In this document: positions 1 through 12,379 of the stretch, piece after piece | Numbering within the stretch: the stretch's first letter is position 1 | How the letters are laid out: every line of letters begins with the position of its first letter | NCBI RefSeq assembly: GCF_902167145.1 | Contig: NC_050097.1 | Span: 116,593,982 to 116,657,981, forward strand | Length of the DNA stretch: 64,000 nt | Direction: 5' to 3' | Source: Zea mays | Taxonomy: Eukaryota > Streptophyta > Magnoliopsida > Poales > Poaceae | Notes under the pieces: model-generated | Database searches by the model: none | The model's input: the letters and a program-made list of their open reading frames with translations, nothing else | What the model was told of the DNA's origin: nothing | Position numbers and translations under genes: made by a program

Positions 1-641
1 TATATGGACATATGTTGTGCCTCCGTAAAATTTTACGATTTTTAGACTATTTATGTATTATTAATTTCTTGTCATAGAAAATCATCAAAATACAATTAAA
101 TCCTTAAAATATTGTAGCATCGATTGAAAATTACAAATAAGTTACCAATACTAATAAATAGTCTATAAAAAGATAACCTTAAGTTCCCACGTGGAGATAA
201 TTTTAAGCCCCCACATAAAAATGATAAAGTCTATTAATTTGATATAAATTTGGACATTATTTCAATGATTTTGGTCTAAAATATGTTTAAACAAAAAATT
301 GATGTACTCAAAAGTTATAGATCTCTTCAAGCTCTACAATTTTCATATAAACTTTATTTTCATCTGATTTCATATGTAAAAGTTATGATTTTATAAATTA
401 TTATGCAGAAAAAGGAAAAACGGGTACCCGGAATTCGGGTACCCGTATCCGACCCGACTATCCGGGTATTTACAGGGTAGTCCTCGCTCCGTATCCGACC
501 CGAATCCGAAGCTACAGTATCCGGGTATTACCCGTATCTGTCCCGAATATAAAACTACCCGAATCTGTATCCGAAAAAACGGGTATTTGCACTATCCGTA
601 TCCGGTACCCGACGGGTATACCCGACCCATTTTCACCCCTA
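1..641. mobile_element. End of a hAT-like DNA transposon
   Basis: The first 400 bases are AT-rich and show no coding potential. From about 420 to 641 the sequence is dense in short direct and inverted copies of GGGTACCCG, CCGTATCCG and TATCCGGGT. It ends in a reverse-oriented TAGGGGTGAAAATGGG-like terminus at 626-641. Dense subterminal repeats ending in an AGGGGTG terminal inverted repeat are typical of plant hAT (Ac-like) elements. The other end and the 8-bp target duplication are outside the window, and no transposase is visible, so this could be a non-autonomous copy. It abuts the pol sequence of the Gypsy element to the right and probably inserted into it or truncated it. Confidence 0.55.
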
Positions 642-1612
642 AAGGCGGGCGACCATGCTCGGGCGAATCAACCTCATGGTCACATTTGGGACTCTGGCCA
701 ACTTCAAGACCGATACCCTCACCTTCAAAGTGGCCAGATTTTAGGGGACCTATCACACCATTCTTGGGCGACCATGTTACGCGAAGTTCATGGCAATACC
801 CAACTGCACCTACCTGAAGCTCAAAATGTGGGGTCCCACAGACACCATCACTGTGGGCACCATGATGCACCACACATACGAATGCGAGGTCGAGTGCTGC
901 GACAAAGCTGAGGGAGCCGCCACCAAGCAAGAACTCTTGGGGATACTATAGGCCACGGACGAGCAACCGCCCAACGCAAAGAGGACAGGTGCGCCTTCAA
1001 ACCAGTGAATGATGTGAAGGAAATACCCCTGGACACCGAGTGTTTCGACAGGCGGACGAGACGCATCTGCTCTAGCCTTCCTCCAAAATAGGAAAGGCGC
1101 TCGTCGACTTGCTCTGTACAAAAAGGGACATTTTGCCTAGAAACCCTCTGACATGAAGGGTGCCCCGAGGGAAGACATCGAGCATTCTTTGCGAATCAAC
1201 CGTGGGTCTAACCCGGTGAGACAGCAGCTGCGCCGCTTTGACGAAGAAAAGCGCAGACCATTGGGGAAGAGGTCGGCAAGCTCCTCGTTCGGGTTCATCC
1301 ACGAAATTAACCACCCTGAATGGCTGGCCAACCCTGTATTGGTATGAAAGAAAAGCGAGAAATGGAGGAAGTGTGTCGATTACACCGGCCTAAACAAGGC
1401 ATGTCCGAAGGATCCGTTTCCCCTCCAGCGCATCGACTAGGTGGTCAAATCTACATCTAGCTGTGAGGCTTTGAGCTTCCTTGATGCCTACTCAGGCTAT
1501 CACCAGATTGTGATGAAGGAGTCTGAACAACCCGCAACCTCCTTCATCACGCCTTTCGGCTCATACTGCTACGTGACGATGTTGTTTGGTCTAAAGAATG
1601 CAAGGGCCACAC
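642..1612 (+). pseudogene. G0: decayed Ty3/Gypsy pol, protease linker and N-terminal RT
   Basis: Translation from about 647 gives the stretch between aspartic protease and reverse transcriptase of a plant Gypsy polyprotein, then the RT entry. Recognisable RT strings are EHSLRINRGSNPV near 1180, HPEWLANPVLV near 1312, DYTGLNKACPKDPFPL near 1380 and FLDAYSGYHQI near 1480. Several in-frame stops interrupt it, for example after WLANPVLV and after the LQRID string. There is no protease DTG motif, so the 5' part of the element is missing. The reading breaks off at 1612 in the middle of RT motif KNARAT and resumes at 10616 with YQR, so the intervening 9 kb is a later insertion (S1). Confidence 0.85.
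1608..1612. repeat. Left target-site duplication of Sirevirus S1
   Basis: CACAC precedes the left LTR and CACAT (10616-10620) follows the right LTR, a 5-bp duplication with one mismatch. Removing the element restores an uninterrupted RT reading frame across the junction (the YQR motif). Confidence 0.75.
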
Positions 1613-2711
1613 TGAGAGTTGCCTAGAGGGGGGGTGAATAGGCGGAGACTGAAATTTACAAACTTTAAGCACAACTACAAGTCGGGGTTAGTGTTAGAAA
1701 TAAATTTGAGTCCGAAAGAGAGGGTGAAAACAAATCACAAGCAAATGAAGAGAGTGACACGGTGATTTGTTTTACCGAGGTTCGGTTCTTGCGAACCTAA
1801 TCCTCGTTGAGGTGGTCACAAAGACCGGGTCTCTTTCAACCCTTTCCCCCTCTCAAACGGTCACTTAGACCGAGTGAGTTTCCTTCCTTGATTTCCCGGG
1901 TCACTTAGACCCCGCAAGGACCACCACACAATTGGTGTCTCTTGCTTTGCTTACAAGGCTTTGAGAGTAAGAATGAGAGAAAGAAGAAAGCCAACCAAGC
2001 AACAAGAGCAACAAAAGAACACAAGTCGATCTTCTCACAAGTCCAAAAACTAGAGTTGAATTGTGGACTTTGATTTGATCGGAGGCTTGAGTTGTGTCTT
2101 GGAGTGTTGCGTATTGCTCTTGTATTGAATGAGGAGTAGTGAATGCTTGGGTGTCTTGAATAGTGGTGGTTGGGGGGTATTTATAGCCCCAACCACCAAA
2201 ACAGTCGTTGGGGAGGGCTGCTGTCGATGGGCGCACCGGACAGTCCGGTGCCGCACCGGACAGGCACTGTTCACTATCCGGTGCGCCTCTGACACCTGCT
2301 CTGACTTCTGCGCGCACTGTTCACACTTTTGCAGACGACCGTTGCGCTGTTAGCCATTGCTCCGCTTGGCACACCGGACAGTCTGGTGACCCACCGGACA
2401 GTCCGGTGAATTATAGCGGAGCAGCTTTTCTAAATTCCTGAAGGTAGAGAGTTCAGCATGTACGGACCCTGGTGCACCGAACACTGTCCGGTGGTGCACC
2501 GGACAATCCGGTGCACCAGACCAGGGTTGTCTTCGATTTCTTTTGCTCCTTTCTTTCGAACCCTAACTTTGATCTTTTTATTGGTTTGTGTTGAACCTTT
2601 GGCACCTGTAGAATATATAATCTAGAGCAAACTAGTTAGTCCAATTATTTGTGTTGGGCATTTCAACCACCAAAATCATTTAGGAAAAGGTTTGACCCTA
2701 TTTCCCTTTCA
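1613..2711 (-). repeat. S1 3' LTR
   Basis: 1099 bp, TG...CA bounded, matching 9439-10615 with many substitutions and a shorter GC-rich promoter block. On the minus strand a TATA box (TATAAATA) lies at 2178-2185. The palindrome CACCGGACAGTCCGGTG occurs at 2234-2250 and 2392-2408, with further half sites around 2480-2520. The divergence between the two LTRs indicates an insertion much older than that of element B. Confidence 0.9.
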
Positions 2712-3592
2712 ATCTCCCCCTTTTTGGTGATTGATGCCAACTAAGTGCAGAATTAAACTAGTTTGCATAAGGCAAGTGCAAAGGTTGCTTGGAATTAAAC
2801 CAATTTATACTTTCACTAGATATGCATGGATTGCTTTCTTTCTTTTAACATTTTGGACCACATTTGCACCACTAGTTTTGTTTTTGCAAATTCTTTTGGA
2901 AAATCTTTTCAAAGTCCTTTTGCAAATAGTCAAAGGTATATGAATAAGATTGCAAGAAGCATTTTCAAGATTTGAAATTTTCTCCCCTTGTTTCAAATGC
3001 TTTTTCCTTTGACTTTAAACAAAACTACCCCTGGATGAAAATCTCCTCTTAGTGTTCAAGAGGGTTTTACCATTTGAAAGTAGACCAAATATTTTTAGAT
3101 ACCAATTTGAAAAATCCTCTTTTAAATAATTCATCAAAAGATACCAATTGAAAACTTCTTTTTAAACTTTTGAAGTTGGTGGTGGTGCGGTCCTTTTGCT
3201 TTGGGCTATATTTCTCCCCCTTTGGCATTAATCGCCAAAAACGGAGTCTTTTGAGAGCCCTTATTACTTTCTTCCGCAATGGTATGAGTAATAAGAGTGA
3301 AGATTGATACCAAAGTGGAGAGCGATGCGGAGTGACGGCGAAGGGTAAATAATACCGATGGAGTGGAGCGGAAGCCTTGTCTTCGCCGAAGACTCCATTT
3401 CCGTTTCAATCTATGACTTAGTAGAAATTTACTTGAAAACACATTAGTCATAGGCATAAAGGATATGATCAAAGGTACATAAATGAGCTATGTGTGCAAA
3501 GTATCAATCAAAGTTTCGAGAATCAAGAATGTTTAGCTCATTCCTAAGTTTGGTAAAAGTTTTCTCATCTAATGGTTTGGTAAAGATATCGG
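2712..3592 (-). other. S1 polypurine tract and 3' untranslated region
   Basis: On the minus strand an AAAAAGGGGGAGAT polypurine tract directly precedes the 3' LTR (2712-2726). Additional CTCCCC-containing copies on the plus strand (near 2978 and 3213) look like extra polypurine tracts, which Sireviruses are known to accumulate. I see no gene in this interval. Confidence 0.7.
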
Positions 3593-5491
3593 CTAATTGT
3601 TCTTTGGTGCTAACATAAGCAATCTCGATATCCCCCTTTGCTGGTGATCCCTCAAAAAGTGATACCGAATGGCTATGTGCTTAGTGCGGCTGTGTTCAAC
3701 GGGGTTATCCGCCATGCAGATTGCACTCTCATTATCACATAGGAGAGGGACTTTGCTCAATCTGTAGCCATAGTCCCTAAGGGTTTGCCTCATCCAAAGC
3801 AATTGCGTGCAACAATGGCCTGCGGCAATATACTCGGCTTCAGCGGTAGAAAGAGCTACTGAGTTTTGTTTCTTTGAAGCCCAAGACACCAGGGATCTCC
3901 CTAGAAACTGACAAGTCCCTGATGTGCTCTTCCTATCAATTTTACACCCTGCCCAATCAGCATCTGAATAACCTATTAAATCAAAAGTGGATCCCTTGGG
4001 GTACCAAAGACCAAACTTAGGTGTATAAACTAAATATATCATGATTCTTTTTACGACCCTAAGGTGAACTTCCTTAGGATCAGCTTGGAACCTTGAACAC
4101 ATGCATACAGAAAGCATAATATCCGGTCGAGATGCACATAAATAGAGTAAAGATCTTATCATCGACCGATATACCTTTTGATCTACGGATTTACCTCCCG
4201 TGTCGAGGTCGAGATGCCCATTGGTTCCCATGCATGTCTTGATAGGTTTGCCATCCTTCATTCCAAACTTGGTAAGTATATCTTGAATGTACTTGGTTTG
4301 GCTGATGAAGGTGCCCTCTTGGTGTTGCTTCACTTGAAATCCTAGGAAATACTTCAACTCCCACATCATAGACATCTCGAATTTTTGAATCATGATCCTA
4401 CTAAACTCTTCACATGTAGATTTGTTAGTAGACCCAAATATGATATCGTCAGCATAAATTTGGCATACAAACAAATCATTTGCAATGGTTTTAGTAAAGA
4501 GTGTAGGATCGACTTTTCCGACTTTGAAGCCATTAGTGATAAGGAAATCTCTTAGGCATTCATACCATGCTCTTGGGGCTTGCTTGAGCCCATAAAGCGC
4601 CTTAGAGAGTTTATAAACATGATTAGGGTACTCACTATCTTCAAAGCCGGGAGGTTGCTCAACATAGACCTCTTCCTTGATTGGTCCATTGAGGAAGGCA
4701 CTTTTCACGTCCATTTGATAGAGCTTAAAGCCATGGTAAGTAGCATAGGCAAGTAATATGCGAATTGATTCAAGCCTAGCTACGGGTGCATAGGTTTCAC
4801 CGAAATCCAAATCTTCGACTTGTGAATATCCTTTGGCTACAATTCGGGCTTTGTTCCTTGTCACCACACCATGCTCATCTTGCTTGTTGCGGAATACCCA
4901 CTTGGTTCCCATAACATTTTGGTTAGGACATGGAACAAGATGCCATACCTCATTCCTTGTGAAGTTGTTGAGCTCCTCTTGCATTGCCAACACCCAATTC
5001 GAGTCTCTTAGTGCATCCTCTACCCTGTATGGCTCAATAGAGGAAACAAAAGAGTAATGTTCACAAAAATGAGCGACTCGAGATCGAGTTATTACTCCCT
5101 TATGAATGTCGTCGAGAATGGAGTTCACGGGGTGATCTCTTTGAATCGCTTGATGGACTCTTGGGTGTGGCGGTCTTTGACCCTGAGTTTCTTGCTCATC
5201 TTCCTTGTCTTGGTCATTGTCATCTCCCCCTTGATCATTGTCCTCCTCTTGAGGTGGCTCATCTTCTTGATCTTCATTTTCATCATCTTGAGCTTGATCC
5301 TCATCTTGGGTTGGTGGAGATGCTTGCATGGAAGATGACGGTTGATCTTGCACTTGTGGAGGCTCTTCGGATTCCTTAGGACACACATCCCCAATGGACA
5401 TGTTCCTTAGCGAGACGCACAGAGCCTCTTCATCATCTAGCTCATTAAGATCAACTTGCTCTACTTGAGAGCCATTAGTCTCATCAAACAC
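3593..5491 (-). CDS. S1 reverse transcriptase-RNase H (Ty1/Copia), C-terminal frameshift
   Basis: A 632-codon open stretch. The N-terminal third is an acidic low-complexity linker rich in D, E, P and Q. The RT core follows ([57 protein letters not shown]). Its active site reads YADD (in [15 protein letters not shown]), where the Copia consensus is YVDD, a conservative change. The RNase H part retains [16 protein letters not shown] and the [12 protein letters not shown] region. The last residues diverge from the usual FTKPL ending, so a frameshift removes the C terminus. It would copy element RNA and degrade the template strand inside virus-like particles. It is the best-preserved ORF of S1. 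Confidence 0.9.
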   Translation of the reverse strand: MFDETNGSQVEQVDLNELDDEEALCVSLRNMSIGDVCPKESEEPPQVQDQPSSSMQASPPTQDEDQAQDDENEDQEDEPPQEEDNDQGGDDNDQDKEDEQETQGQRPPHPRVHQAIQRDHPVNSILDDIHKGVITRSRVAHFCEHYSFVSSIEPYRVEDALRDSNWVLAMQEELNNFTRNEVWHLVPCPNQNVMGTKWVFRNKQDEHGVVTRNKARIVAKGYSQVEDLDFGETYAPVARLESIRILLAYATYHGFKLYQMDVKSAFLNGPIKEEVYVEQPPGFEDSEYPNHVYKLSKALYGLKQAPRAWYECLRDFLITNGFKVGKVDPTLFTKTIANDLFVCQIYADDIIFGSTNKSTCEEFSRIMIQKFEMSMMWELKYFLGFQVKQHQEGTFISQTKYIQDILTKFGMKDGKPIKTCMGTNGHLDLDTGGKSVDQKVYRSMIRSLLYLCASRPDIMLSVCMCSRFQADPKEVHLRVVKRIMIYLVYTPKFGLWYPKGSTFDLIGYSDADWAGCKIDRKSTSGTCQFLGRSLVSWASKKQNSVALSTAEAEYIAAGHCCTQLLWMRQTLRDYGYRLSKVPLLCDNESAICMADNPVEHSRTKHIAIRYHFLRDHQQRGISRLLMLAPKNN

Positions 5492-5656
5492 AATGTCACA
5501 AGAAACTTCAACTAATCCAGTGGATTTGTTGAAGACTCTATATGCCCTTGTGTTTGAGTCATAACCAAGTAAAAAACCTTCTACAGCCTTAGGAGCAAAT
5601 TTAGTTTTTCTACCTCTTTTAACAAGAATAAAACATTTTCTACCAAAGACTCTAAA

Positions 5657-6348
5657 TTATGAGACATTGGGCTTTTTACCGGTGAGGAGTTCATATGATG
5701 TCTTCTTGAGGATTCGGTGAAGATATAACCGGTTGATGGAATAGTAGGCGGTGTTAATTGCCTCAGCCCAAAACCGGTCCAGAGTCTTATACTCATCAAG
5801 CAAGGTCCTCGCCATGTCAAGTAGAGTTCTATTCTTCCTCTCCACTATACCATTTTGCTGTGGTGTGTAGGGAGAAGAGAACTCATGCTTGATGCCCTCG
5901 TCTTCAAGAAAGCCTTCTATTTGTGAGTTCTTGAACTCCATCCCATTGTCGCTTCTTATCTTTTTGATCCTCAATCCAAACTCATTTGAGCTTGTCTCAA
6001 GAATCCTTTTAAGGTCTCTTGGGTTTGAGATTTTTCCTGCAAAAAGAATACCCAAGTGAAGCGAGAATAATCATCCACAATTACAAGACAATACTTACTC
6101 CCGCTGATGCTTATGTAAGCGATCGGACCGAATAAACCCATGTGGAGTAGCTCAAGCGGCATGTGGGTCGTCATGATGTTCTTGTGAGGATGATGTGTAC
6201 CAACTTGCTTCCCTACTTGACATGCGCTACAAACCTTGTCTTTCTCAAAATGAACATTAGTTAGTCCCAAAATGTGTTCTCCCTTTAGGAGCTTGTGAAG
6301 ATTCTTCATCCCAACATGGGCTAGTCGGCGATGCCAGAGCCAACCCAT
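5657..6348 (-). pseudogene. S1 integrase with frameshift and lost catalytic Asp
   Basis: Two overlapping open stretches (6348-5971 and 6055-5657) together give a Copia integrase. The zinc-binding region has WLWHRRLAHVGMKNL and CSACQVGKQ. The core has SDNGMEF and PQQNGIVERKNRTL. A frameshift lies near 6050. The first catalytic Asp, normally in an HMDLFGP motif, is Gly here (HMGLFGP, near 6140), so integrase activity should be lost even if the frame were intact. Downstream, the PNVS string ends in a stop before the linker to RT. Confidence 0.85.
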
Positions 6349-6366
6349 ATTAGTCTTAGCAATTAA

Positions 6367-6766
6367 TCAAGTATCAAGTTTAGCTCTATTAAAATCAACT
6401 AAGTATAGCTGACTCTCTAATACTCTCTTAAATGCTACTGAATCATCACTTCTTCTAAAGACAATAACACCTATATCCATAAAAAGACAGTTGTAACCCA
6501 TTTTGCATAATTGAGATACCGAAAGCAAATTGTAATCTAAAGAATCTACAAGAAAAACATTGGAAATAGAATGGTCATGTGATATAGAAATTTTACCAAG
6601 TCCTTTGACCATCCCTTGATTTCCATCCCCGAATGTGATAGCTCTTTGGGGATCTTCGTTTTTCTCGTAGGAGGAGAACATCCTTTTCTCCCCTGTCATG
6701 CGGTTTGTGCACCCGCTATCAATTATCCAACTTGCACCCCCGGATGCATAAACCTACAAAACAAGT
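6367..6766 (-). CDS. S1 aspartic protease and pre-integrase region
   Basis: The minus strand reads SGGASWIIDSGCTNRMTGEK with the catalytic DSG triad at 6720-6712. The pre-integrase segment follows (ITFGDGNQG, VFLVDSLDYNLLSVSQLCK). It would cleave Gag-Pol. The protease frame is offset from the end of gag (stop near 6767), so pol expression needs a frame change at that point. An in-frame TAG lies just upstream of the VYASGG string. Confidence 0.8.
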
Positions 6767-9393
6767 TTAGGCCTTGTTCTTAGGTACCCAAACGGTCTTG
6801 GGTCCTTTCACATTAGAAACAAGCACCTTGGGTACCCAAACACAAGTCTTTGAGCCCTTATGTTTGGCCCCAACATATTTGGCAACTACTTTGCCTGATT
6901 TGTTAGTTAGCACATAAGCATCATCAAAAGTCTTAAATGAAATGTTATGATCATTTGATGCAACAGGAGATTTCCTTTTAGGCATTTTAACATGTGTAGA
7001 ATGCCTAGAACTAGATGTCTCATTCTTATTCATAAAAAGCATGATGAGAACCAGAATGAGACTTCTAGAATGAATTCTCCTAATTTTTTGCTCAGGATAA
7101 CCAGCAGGATATTAAATGTAACCCTCGTTATCCTGTGCCATGGGAGCCTTGTCCTTAACAAAATTGGACAATCTCTTGGGGGCATTAAGCTTGACATTGT
7201 CTCCCTGTTGGAAGCCAATGCCATCCTTAATGCCAGGGCGTCTCCCATTATAGAGCATGCTTCTAGCAAATTTAAATTTTTTATTTTCTATCTCATGCTT
7301 ATTATTTTTTGCAGTTAGTTGAGCTATGTGATCATTTTATTCTTTAATTAAAGCTAGGTGATCATGAATAGCATCAACATTAATATCTCTACATCTAGTA
7401 CAAATAGAAACATGATTAACACTAGATGTAGAGGGTTTGCAAGATTTTAATTCATCTATCTTAGATTTTAGCATGGCATTTTCATCTCTATGACAGGAAA
7501 TAGAAACATCGCAAACATTTAAATCCTTAGCCTTAACAATTAATTTATCATTCTCAATCTTAAGGCTAGAAATTGATTCATTCAATTTGTTAATCTTAGC
7601 AATTAAACTAGCATTATCACTTTTAAGATTGGCAATTGAATCATCACAAACATTTCTCTTTTCAACCTTAGTGATCAAATTAGCATTTTCAATTCTAAGG
7701 TTGGAGATAGTGTCATGGCAAATGCTAAGCTCACTAGTTAATTTTTCACATTTCTCTATTTCCTGAGCATAAGCATTTTTCACTTTAACATGCTTTTTGT
7801 TTTCTTTAATAAGGAATTCCTCTTGGCTATCCAAGAGTTCATCCTTCTCATGAATGGCTCATATCAATTCATTCAATTTTTCCTTTTGTTGCATGTTTAA
7901 GTTGGCAAAAAGAGCAAGTAAATCATCTTCATCATCAGTAGAGCTACCATCATCACTAGATGTTGTATATTTAGTGGAGGCTCTAGATTTTACCTTCTTC
8001 TTTTTGTCGTCCTTTGCCATGAGGCACTTGTGGCCGACGTTGGGGAAGAGAAGGCCTTTGTTGACGGCGATGTTGGCGGCGTCCTCATCGGAGGAAGAGT
8101 CGGTGGAGCTCTCGTCGGAGTCCCATTCCCGACATACGTGGGCATCGTCGCCCTTCTTCTTGTAGTACTTCTTCTTTTCCTTCTTCTTCCCTCTCTTGTC
8201 GTCGCCCCTGTCACTAGAAATAGGACATTTTGCAATAAAGTGACCGAGCTTACCACACTTGTAGCAAACCTTCTTGGAGCGGGGTTTGTAATCCTTCCCC
8301 CTCCTTTGCTTGAGGATTTGGTGGAAGCTCTTGATGATGAGCGCCATTTCCTCGTTGTCGAGCTTGGAGGCGTTGATGGGGAGCCTACTTGATGTAGACT
8401 CATCTTTTTTCTCCTCTGTCGCTTTAAATGCGACGGGTTGCACCTCGGGTGTGAAGGTGCCACCTTGCTCGATGATTTGTTTAGAGCCTTTGATCATCAA
8501 CTCAAAGCTCACAAACTTTCCTATCACTTCCTCGGGAGACATTAACTTATATCTAGGATCACCATGAATTAATTGAACTTGAGTGGGATTACGAAATACA
8601 AGTGATCTAAGAATAACCTTGACCATTTCATGGTCGTACCACTTGGTGCTCCCGAGGTTGCGCACTTGGTTGACCAAGGCCTTGAGCCGGTTGTACATCG
8701 CTTGTGGCTCCTCTCCTTGGTTGAGGATGAATCGACCGAGCTCCCCCTCGATCGTCTCCCGCTTGGTGATCTTGGTCACCTCATCCCCTTCGTGCATGGT
8801 CTTTAGTACGTCCCAAATATCCTTGGCGCTTTTCAATCCTTGCACCTTATTATACTCCTCTCGACATAGAGAGGCGAGGAGTATAGTAGTGGCTTGGGAG
8901 TTGAAGTGCCGGATTTGGGCTACCTCGTCCGAGTCATAGCCTTCATCCCCACAGATGGTACCTGCGCTCCAAACTCAACAATGTCCCAAATGCTAGCGTG
9001 GAGTGAGGTTAGATGATGCCTCATTTTATCACTCCATATACAATAATCTTCACCGTCAAAAACCTGTGGTTTGCCTAATGGGATGGAAAGTAAAGGAGTG
9101 AGTTTGGAAATGCGGGGATAGCGTAAGGGGATCTTACTAAACTTCTTGCGCTCATGGCGCTTAGAAGTGACGGATGGAGTGTCGGAGCCAGAGGTGGATG
9201 GCGACGAGGAATCGGTCTCGTAGTAGACCATCTTCTTCATCTTCTTTTTCTTGTCGTCGCTCCGATGCGACTTGGCATGTGAAGGGGATCCCTTCATCTT
9301 GTTGCCGGACTCCCCCGATGGAGCCTTCCCGTGGCTTGTAGACTTGTCACCACCGGTCACGATCTCCTTCTTGGCGTGTTCTCCCGACATCAC
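6767..9393 (-). pseudogene. S1 gag with CCHC zinc knuckle and coiled-coil tail
   Basis: The start is MSGEHAKKEIV at 9393, after the primer site and a short leader. A basic and Ser-rich N terminus is followed by the Copia Gag core (SIPLGKPQVFDGEDY; then KSAKDIWDVLKTMHEGD, FILNQGEEPQAMYNRLKALV). The zinc knuckle CYKCGKLGHFIAKC is near 8240, then come acidic and Lys-rich stretches. A coiled-coil region at 7834-7337 has repeated ENANLI/DNASLI heptads. A single-base frameshift near 8945 (C-run), a TGA near 7850, a stop near 7336 and further breaks to 7042 interrupt it; the last part ends VPKNKA-stop at 6767. The intact relative is the gag of element C. Confidence 0.85.
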
Positions 9394-9422
9394 TTCGAGT
9401 GGTTAAACTCTAGTGAAGTACC

Positions 9423-9438
9423 GGGCTCCGATACCAAT
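9423..9438 (-). other. S1 primer-binding site
   Basis: On the minus strand TTGGTATCGGAGC follows the 5' LTR directly. It is complementary to the 3' end of initiator methionine tRNA (consensus TGGTATCAGAGC) with one mismatch. Confidence 0.8.
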
Positions 9439-10615
9439 TGAGAGTTGCCTAGAGGGGGGCGAATAGGTGGAAACTGAAATTTACAAACTTTAAGCACAAC
9501 TACAAGCCGTGGTTAGTGTTAGAAATAAATTCGAGTCTGAAAGAGAGGGTGAAAACAAATCACAAGCAAATGAAGAGAGTGACACGGTGATTTGTTTTAC
9601 CGAGGTTCGGTTCTTGCAAACCTAATCCCCGTTGAGGTGATCACAAAGACCGGGTCTCTTTCAACCCTTTCCCTCTCTCAAACGGCCACTTAGACCGAGT
9701 GAGTTCCCTTCCTTGATTTCCCGAGTCACTTAGACCCCGCAAGGACCACCACACAATTGGTGTCTCTTGCTTCGCTTACAAGGCTTTGAGAGTAAGAATG
9801 AGAGAAAGAAGAAAGCCAACCAAGCAACAAGAGCAACAAAAGAACACAAGTCGATCTTCTCACAAGTCCTAAAAACTAGAGTTGAATTGTGGACTTTGAT
9901 TTAATCTGAGGCTTGATTTATGTCTTGGAGTGTTGTGTATTTCTCTTGTATTGAATGAGGAGTAGTGAATGCTTGGGTGCCTTGAATAGTGGTGGTTGGG
10001 GGGTATTTATAGTCCCAACCACCAAAATAGCCATTGGGGAGGGCTGCTGTCGATGGGCGCACCGGACACTGTCCGGTGCGCCTGCCATGTCACCCAACCA
10101 TTAGGGTTCTGACGGTTTCGACCGTTGGAGCTCTGACAACTTGGGGCGCCGGACAGTCTGGTGCCGCACCGGACAAGCACTGTTCACTGTCCGGTGCGCC
10201 TCTGATGCCTGCTCCGACTTCTGCGCGCACTGTTCATGCACTATTCACACTTTTGCAGACGACTGTTGCGCTGTTAGCCGTTGCTCCGCTTGGCACACCG
10301 GATAGTCAGGTGACCCATCAGATAGTCCGGTGAATTATAGCGGAGCGGCTTTTCTAAATTCCCGAAGGTGGAGAGTTCAGCCTGTACGGACCCTGGTGCA
10401 CCGGACACTGTCCGGTGCGCCAGACCAGGGTTCTCTTCGGTTTCTTTTGCTCCTTTCTTTTGAACCCTAACTTTGATCTTTTTATTGGTTTGTGTTGAAC
10501 CTTTGGCACCTGTAGAATATATAATCTAGAGCAAACTAGTTAGTCCAATTATTTGTGCTGGGCATTTCAACCACCAAAATCATTTAGGAAAAGGTTTGAC
10601 CCTATTTCCCTTTCA
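9439..10615 (-). repeat. S1 5' LTR
   Basis: 1177 bp. On the minus strand it begins TGAAAGGG at 10615 and ends CTCTCA at 9439. The TATA box (TATAAATA) is at 10011-10004. The CACCGGAC...GTCCGGTG palindromes lie between 10060 and 10420. It is longer than the 3' LTR mainly because of extra GC-rich promoter sequence at about 10070-10190. Confidence 0.9.
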
Positions 10616-12100
10616 CACATACCAGCGATGCATGATAAAATGTTTCGGCGATTTGATCAGAAAAATTATGAAGGCTTACATCGACGACATCGTAGTCAAG
10701 ACTCAACAAACTGAGGGCCTTGTCCATGACTTGAGAGACATTCGATAAGCTAAAGGCCAACGATATCAAGTTGAACCTGGAAAAGTGTGTCTTTGACATT
10801 CCCGGAGGCATGCTGCTCGATTTATTGGTTTTCAAGCGAGGAATCGAGGCCAATCTACAAAAGATTTCCGCCATCGCAAACATGGGGCCCATACGAGTCC
10901 TCAAGGGTGTCCAGCGGGTCATGGGGTGTTTGGCTTCCCTCGGCCGCTTCGTGTCGCGCATCAGGGAGCGTGGGTTACCACTCTACAAGCTACTGAGGAA
11001 AGCCAACCACTTCGAGTGGTCGACAGAGGTGCAGGAGGCGCTTGACAGCCTCAAAAGCCTCTTGACCCGAGCCCCTGTGCTGGTCCCATCGAAGGATAAG
11101 GAGTCGCTCCTACTCTACATCGCGGGGATAGCCCAGGTGGTTAGCTCAGTGCTCATCATGGAGAGGCAGGAAGAATAAGGTGCGCGCCCGCTTTAGCATC
11201 CTATCTACTTCATAGGTGAACTCACTCACTAATGCAAAAACTCGCTACTCGGAGGCACACAACTTATTGTACGTCATTTTAATTACTAAAAGGAAGCTTA
11301 GGCATTATTTTGAGTCGCATCCTATTTCTATGGTGACTTCGTTCCCCCTGGGCGACATGACCCGCAATCTAGACATTTCTAGGAGGATCGCCAAATGGGC
11401 CCTTGAATTGATGGGATACGAGATCTCCTACACCCCATGAATAGCGATCAAATCACAAGTCCTTGCCGACTTTGTCATGGAGTGGACCGAGACCTAATTA
11501 GAGCCGGCGCAAACCACCGAGAAATGTTGGATCATGCATTTTGATGGGTCGATGACAAAGGGGGAGCCGGTGGCGGCCTCATTTTTATGTCGCCATTAGG
11601 GGAGTGGCTGCGGTACATCGTGCGACTCCACTTTCAAGCTTTTAATAACGTGGCCGAGTACGAAGCCCTCGAAAATGGGTTGTGCATTGTCGTGGACCTA
11701 GGTGTCCGACGTCTAGACGTTCGAGGGGACTCCTAGCTCGTCGTAGGGCAAGTAATGAAAGATTCAAAATGCCACAATCCTAAGATGGTGGCATACTATC
11801 GGGAAGTTTGGCGGCTGGAGGAACGATTCGACGACCTCGAACTGAACCACATCTCTCGGCGAGACAATGAAATGGCGGACACCCTCACAAAATGGCGTCG
11901 AGACGGACGATCATCCTTACGGGGATATTTGCGACCGACCTTTTTAAACCAACCGTTAGATATGACGAAGCCCACCAAAAATGGTAGGAAACTCACGGGC
12001 GTGGACACGTTGACCCCGGAACCAGTTGCCATTGTGGAGGAGACGGACCCCCAGCCAACCCCATGGCCAACTGGAGAGCACCGTATCGTGACTTTTTAAC
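10616..12100 (+). pseudogene. G0: RT C-terminus and RNase H
   Basis: Continues the RT interrupted at 1612. The active site reads AYIDDIVV near 10675 (YIDD, an allowed Gypsy variant). The thumb/connection follows (GIEANLQKISAI near 10840, LASLGRFVSRI) and an RNase H-like region (TRYSEAHNLLYVILITKRKLRHYF near 11235). A second RNase H-like stretch (MHFDGSMTKG near 11530, AEYEALENGL near 11655, NEMADTLTKW near 11865) suggests the dual-RNase-H layout of the Tat lineage. Multiple stops and frameshifts are present. Confidence 0.75.
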
Positions 12101-12379
12101 CAACGATTTGCTGCCTCGAGATGAAACAGAGGCATGAAAGCTTCATCGGTGGGCCAAGTCCTTCGTCGTAATTAGGGAAGACCTCTAAGGGAGTTGTGCA
12201 TCCCAATTGAACAGGGAAAACAACTCCTAGAAGACATCCATGGCGGCATCTGTGGCACCATGCTGCCTCGAGGAGCCTCGTGGGGAATGCCTACCGACAG
12301 GGATTGTACTAGCCCACCGCGGTGTCTAACGCGCATCAGGTGGTGAGAACCTGCACAGGGTGTTAGTACTACACGCAGC

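Larger units (their letters stand above)
1613..10615 (-). mobile_element. S1: Sirevirus (Ty1/Copia), minus strand, complete but decayed
   Basis: A 9.0 kb LTR retrotransposon read right to left. The order is 5' LTR (9439-10615), primer-binding site, gag, protease, integrase, RT-RNase H, polypurine tract and 3' LTR (1613-2711). The protease-integrase-RT order places it in Ty1/Copia. The long gag with CCHC knuckle and coiled-coil tail, the initiator-Met-tRNA primer site and the CACCGGAC palindromes in the LTRs place it in the Sirevirus lineage. From memory the LTR start (TGAAAGGGAAATAGGG...) is closest to the maize Opie type, but I cannot verify the family. Several frameshifts and stops and a lost integrase Asp mean it is not autonomous now. 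Confidence 0.9.

Noticed and set aside
1613..1620. 5-bp target duplication of S1 as exact
   Set aside because: The flanks are CACAC and CACAT, so the duplication is reported with one mismatch and supported by the restored RT frame.
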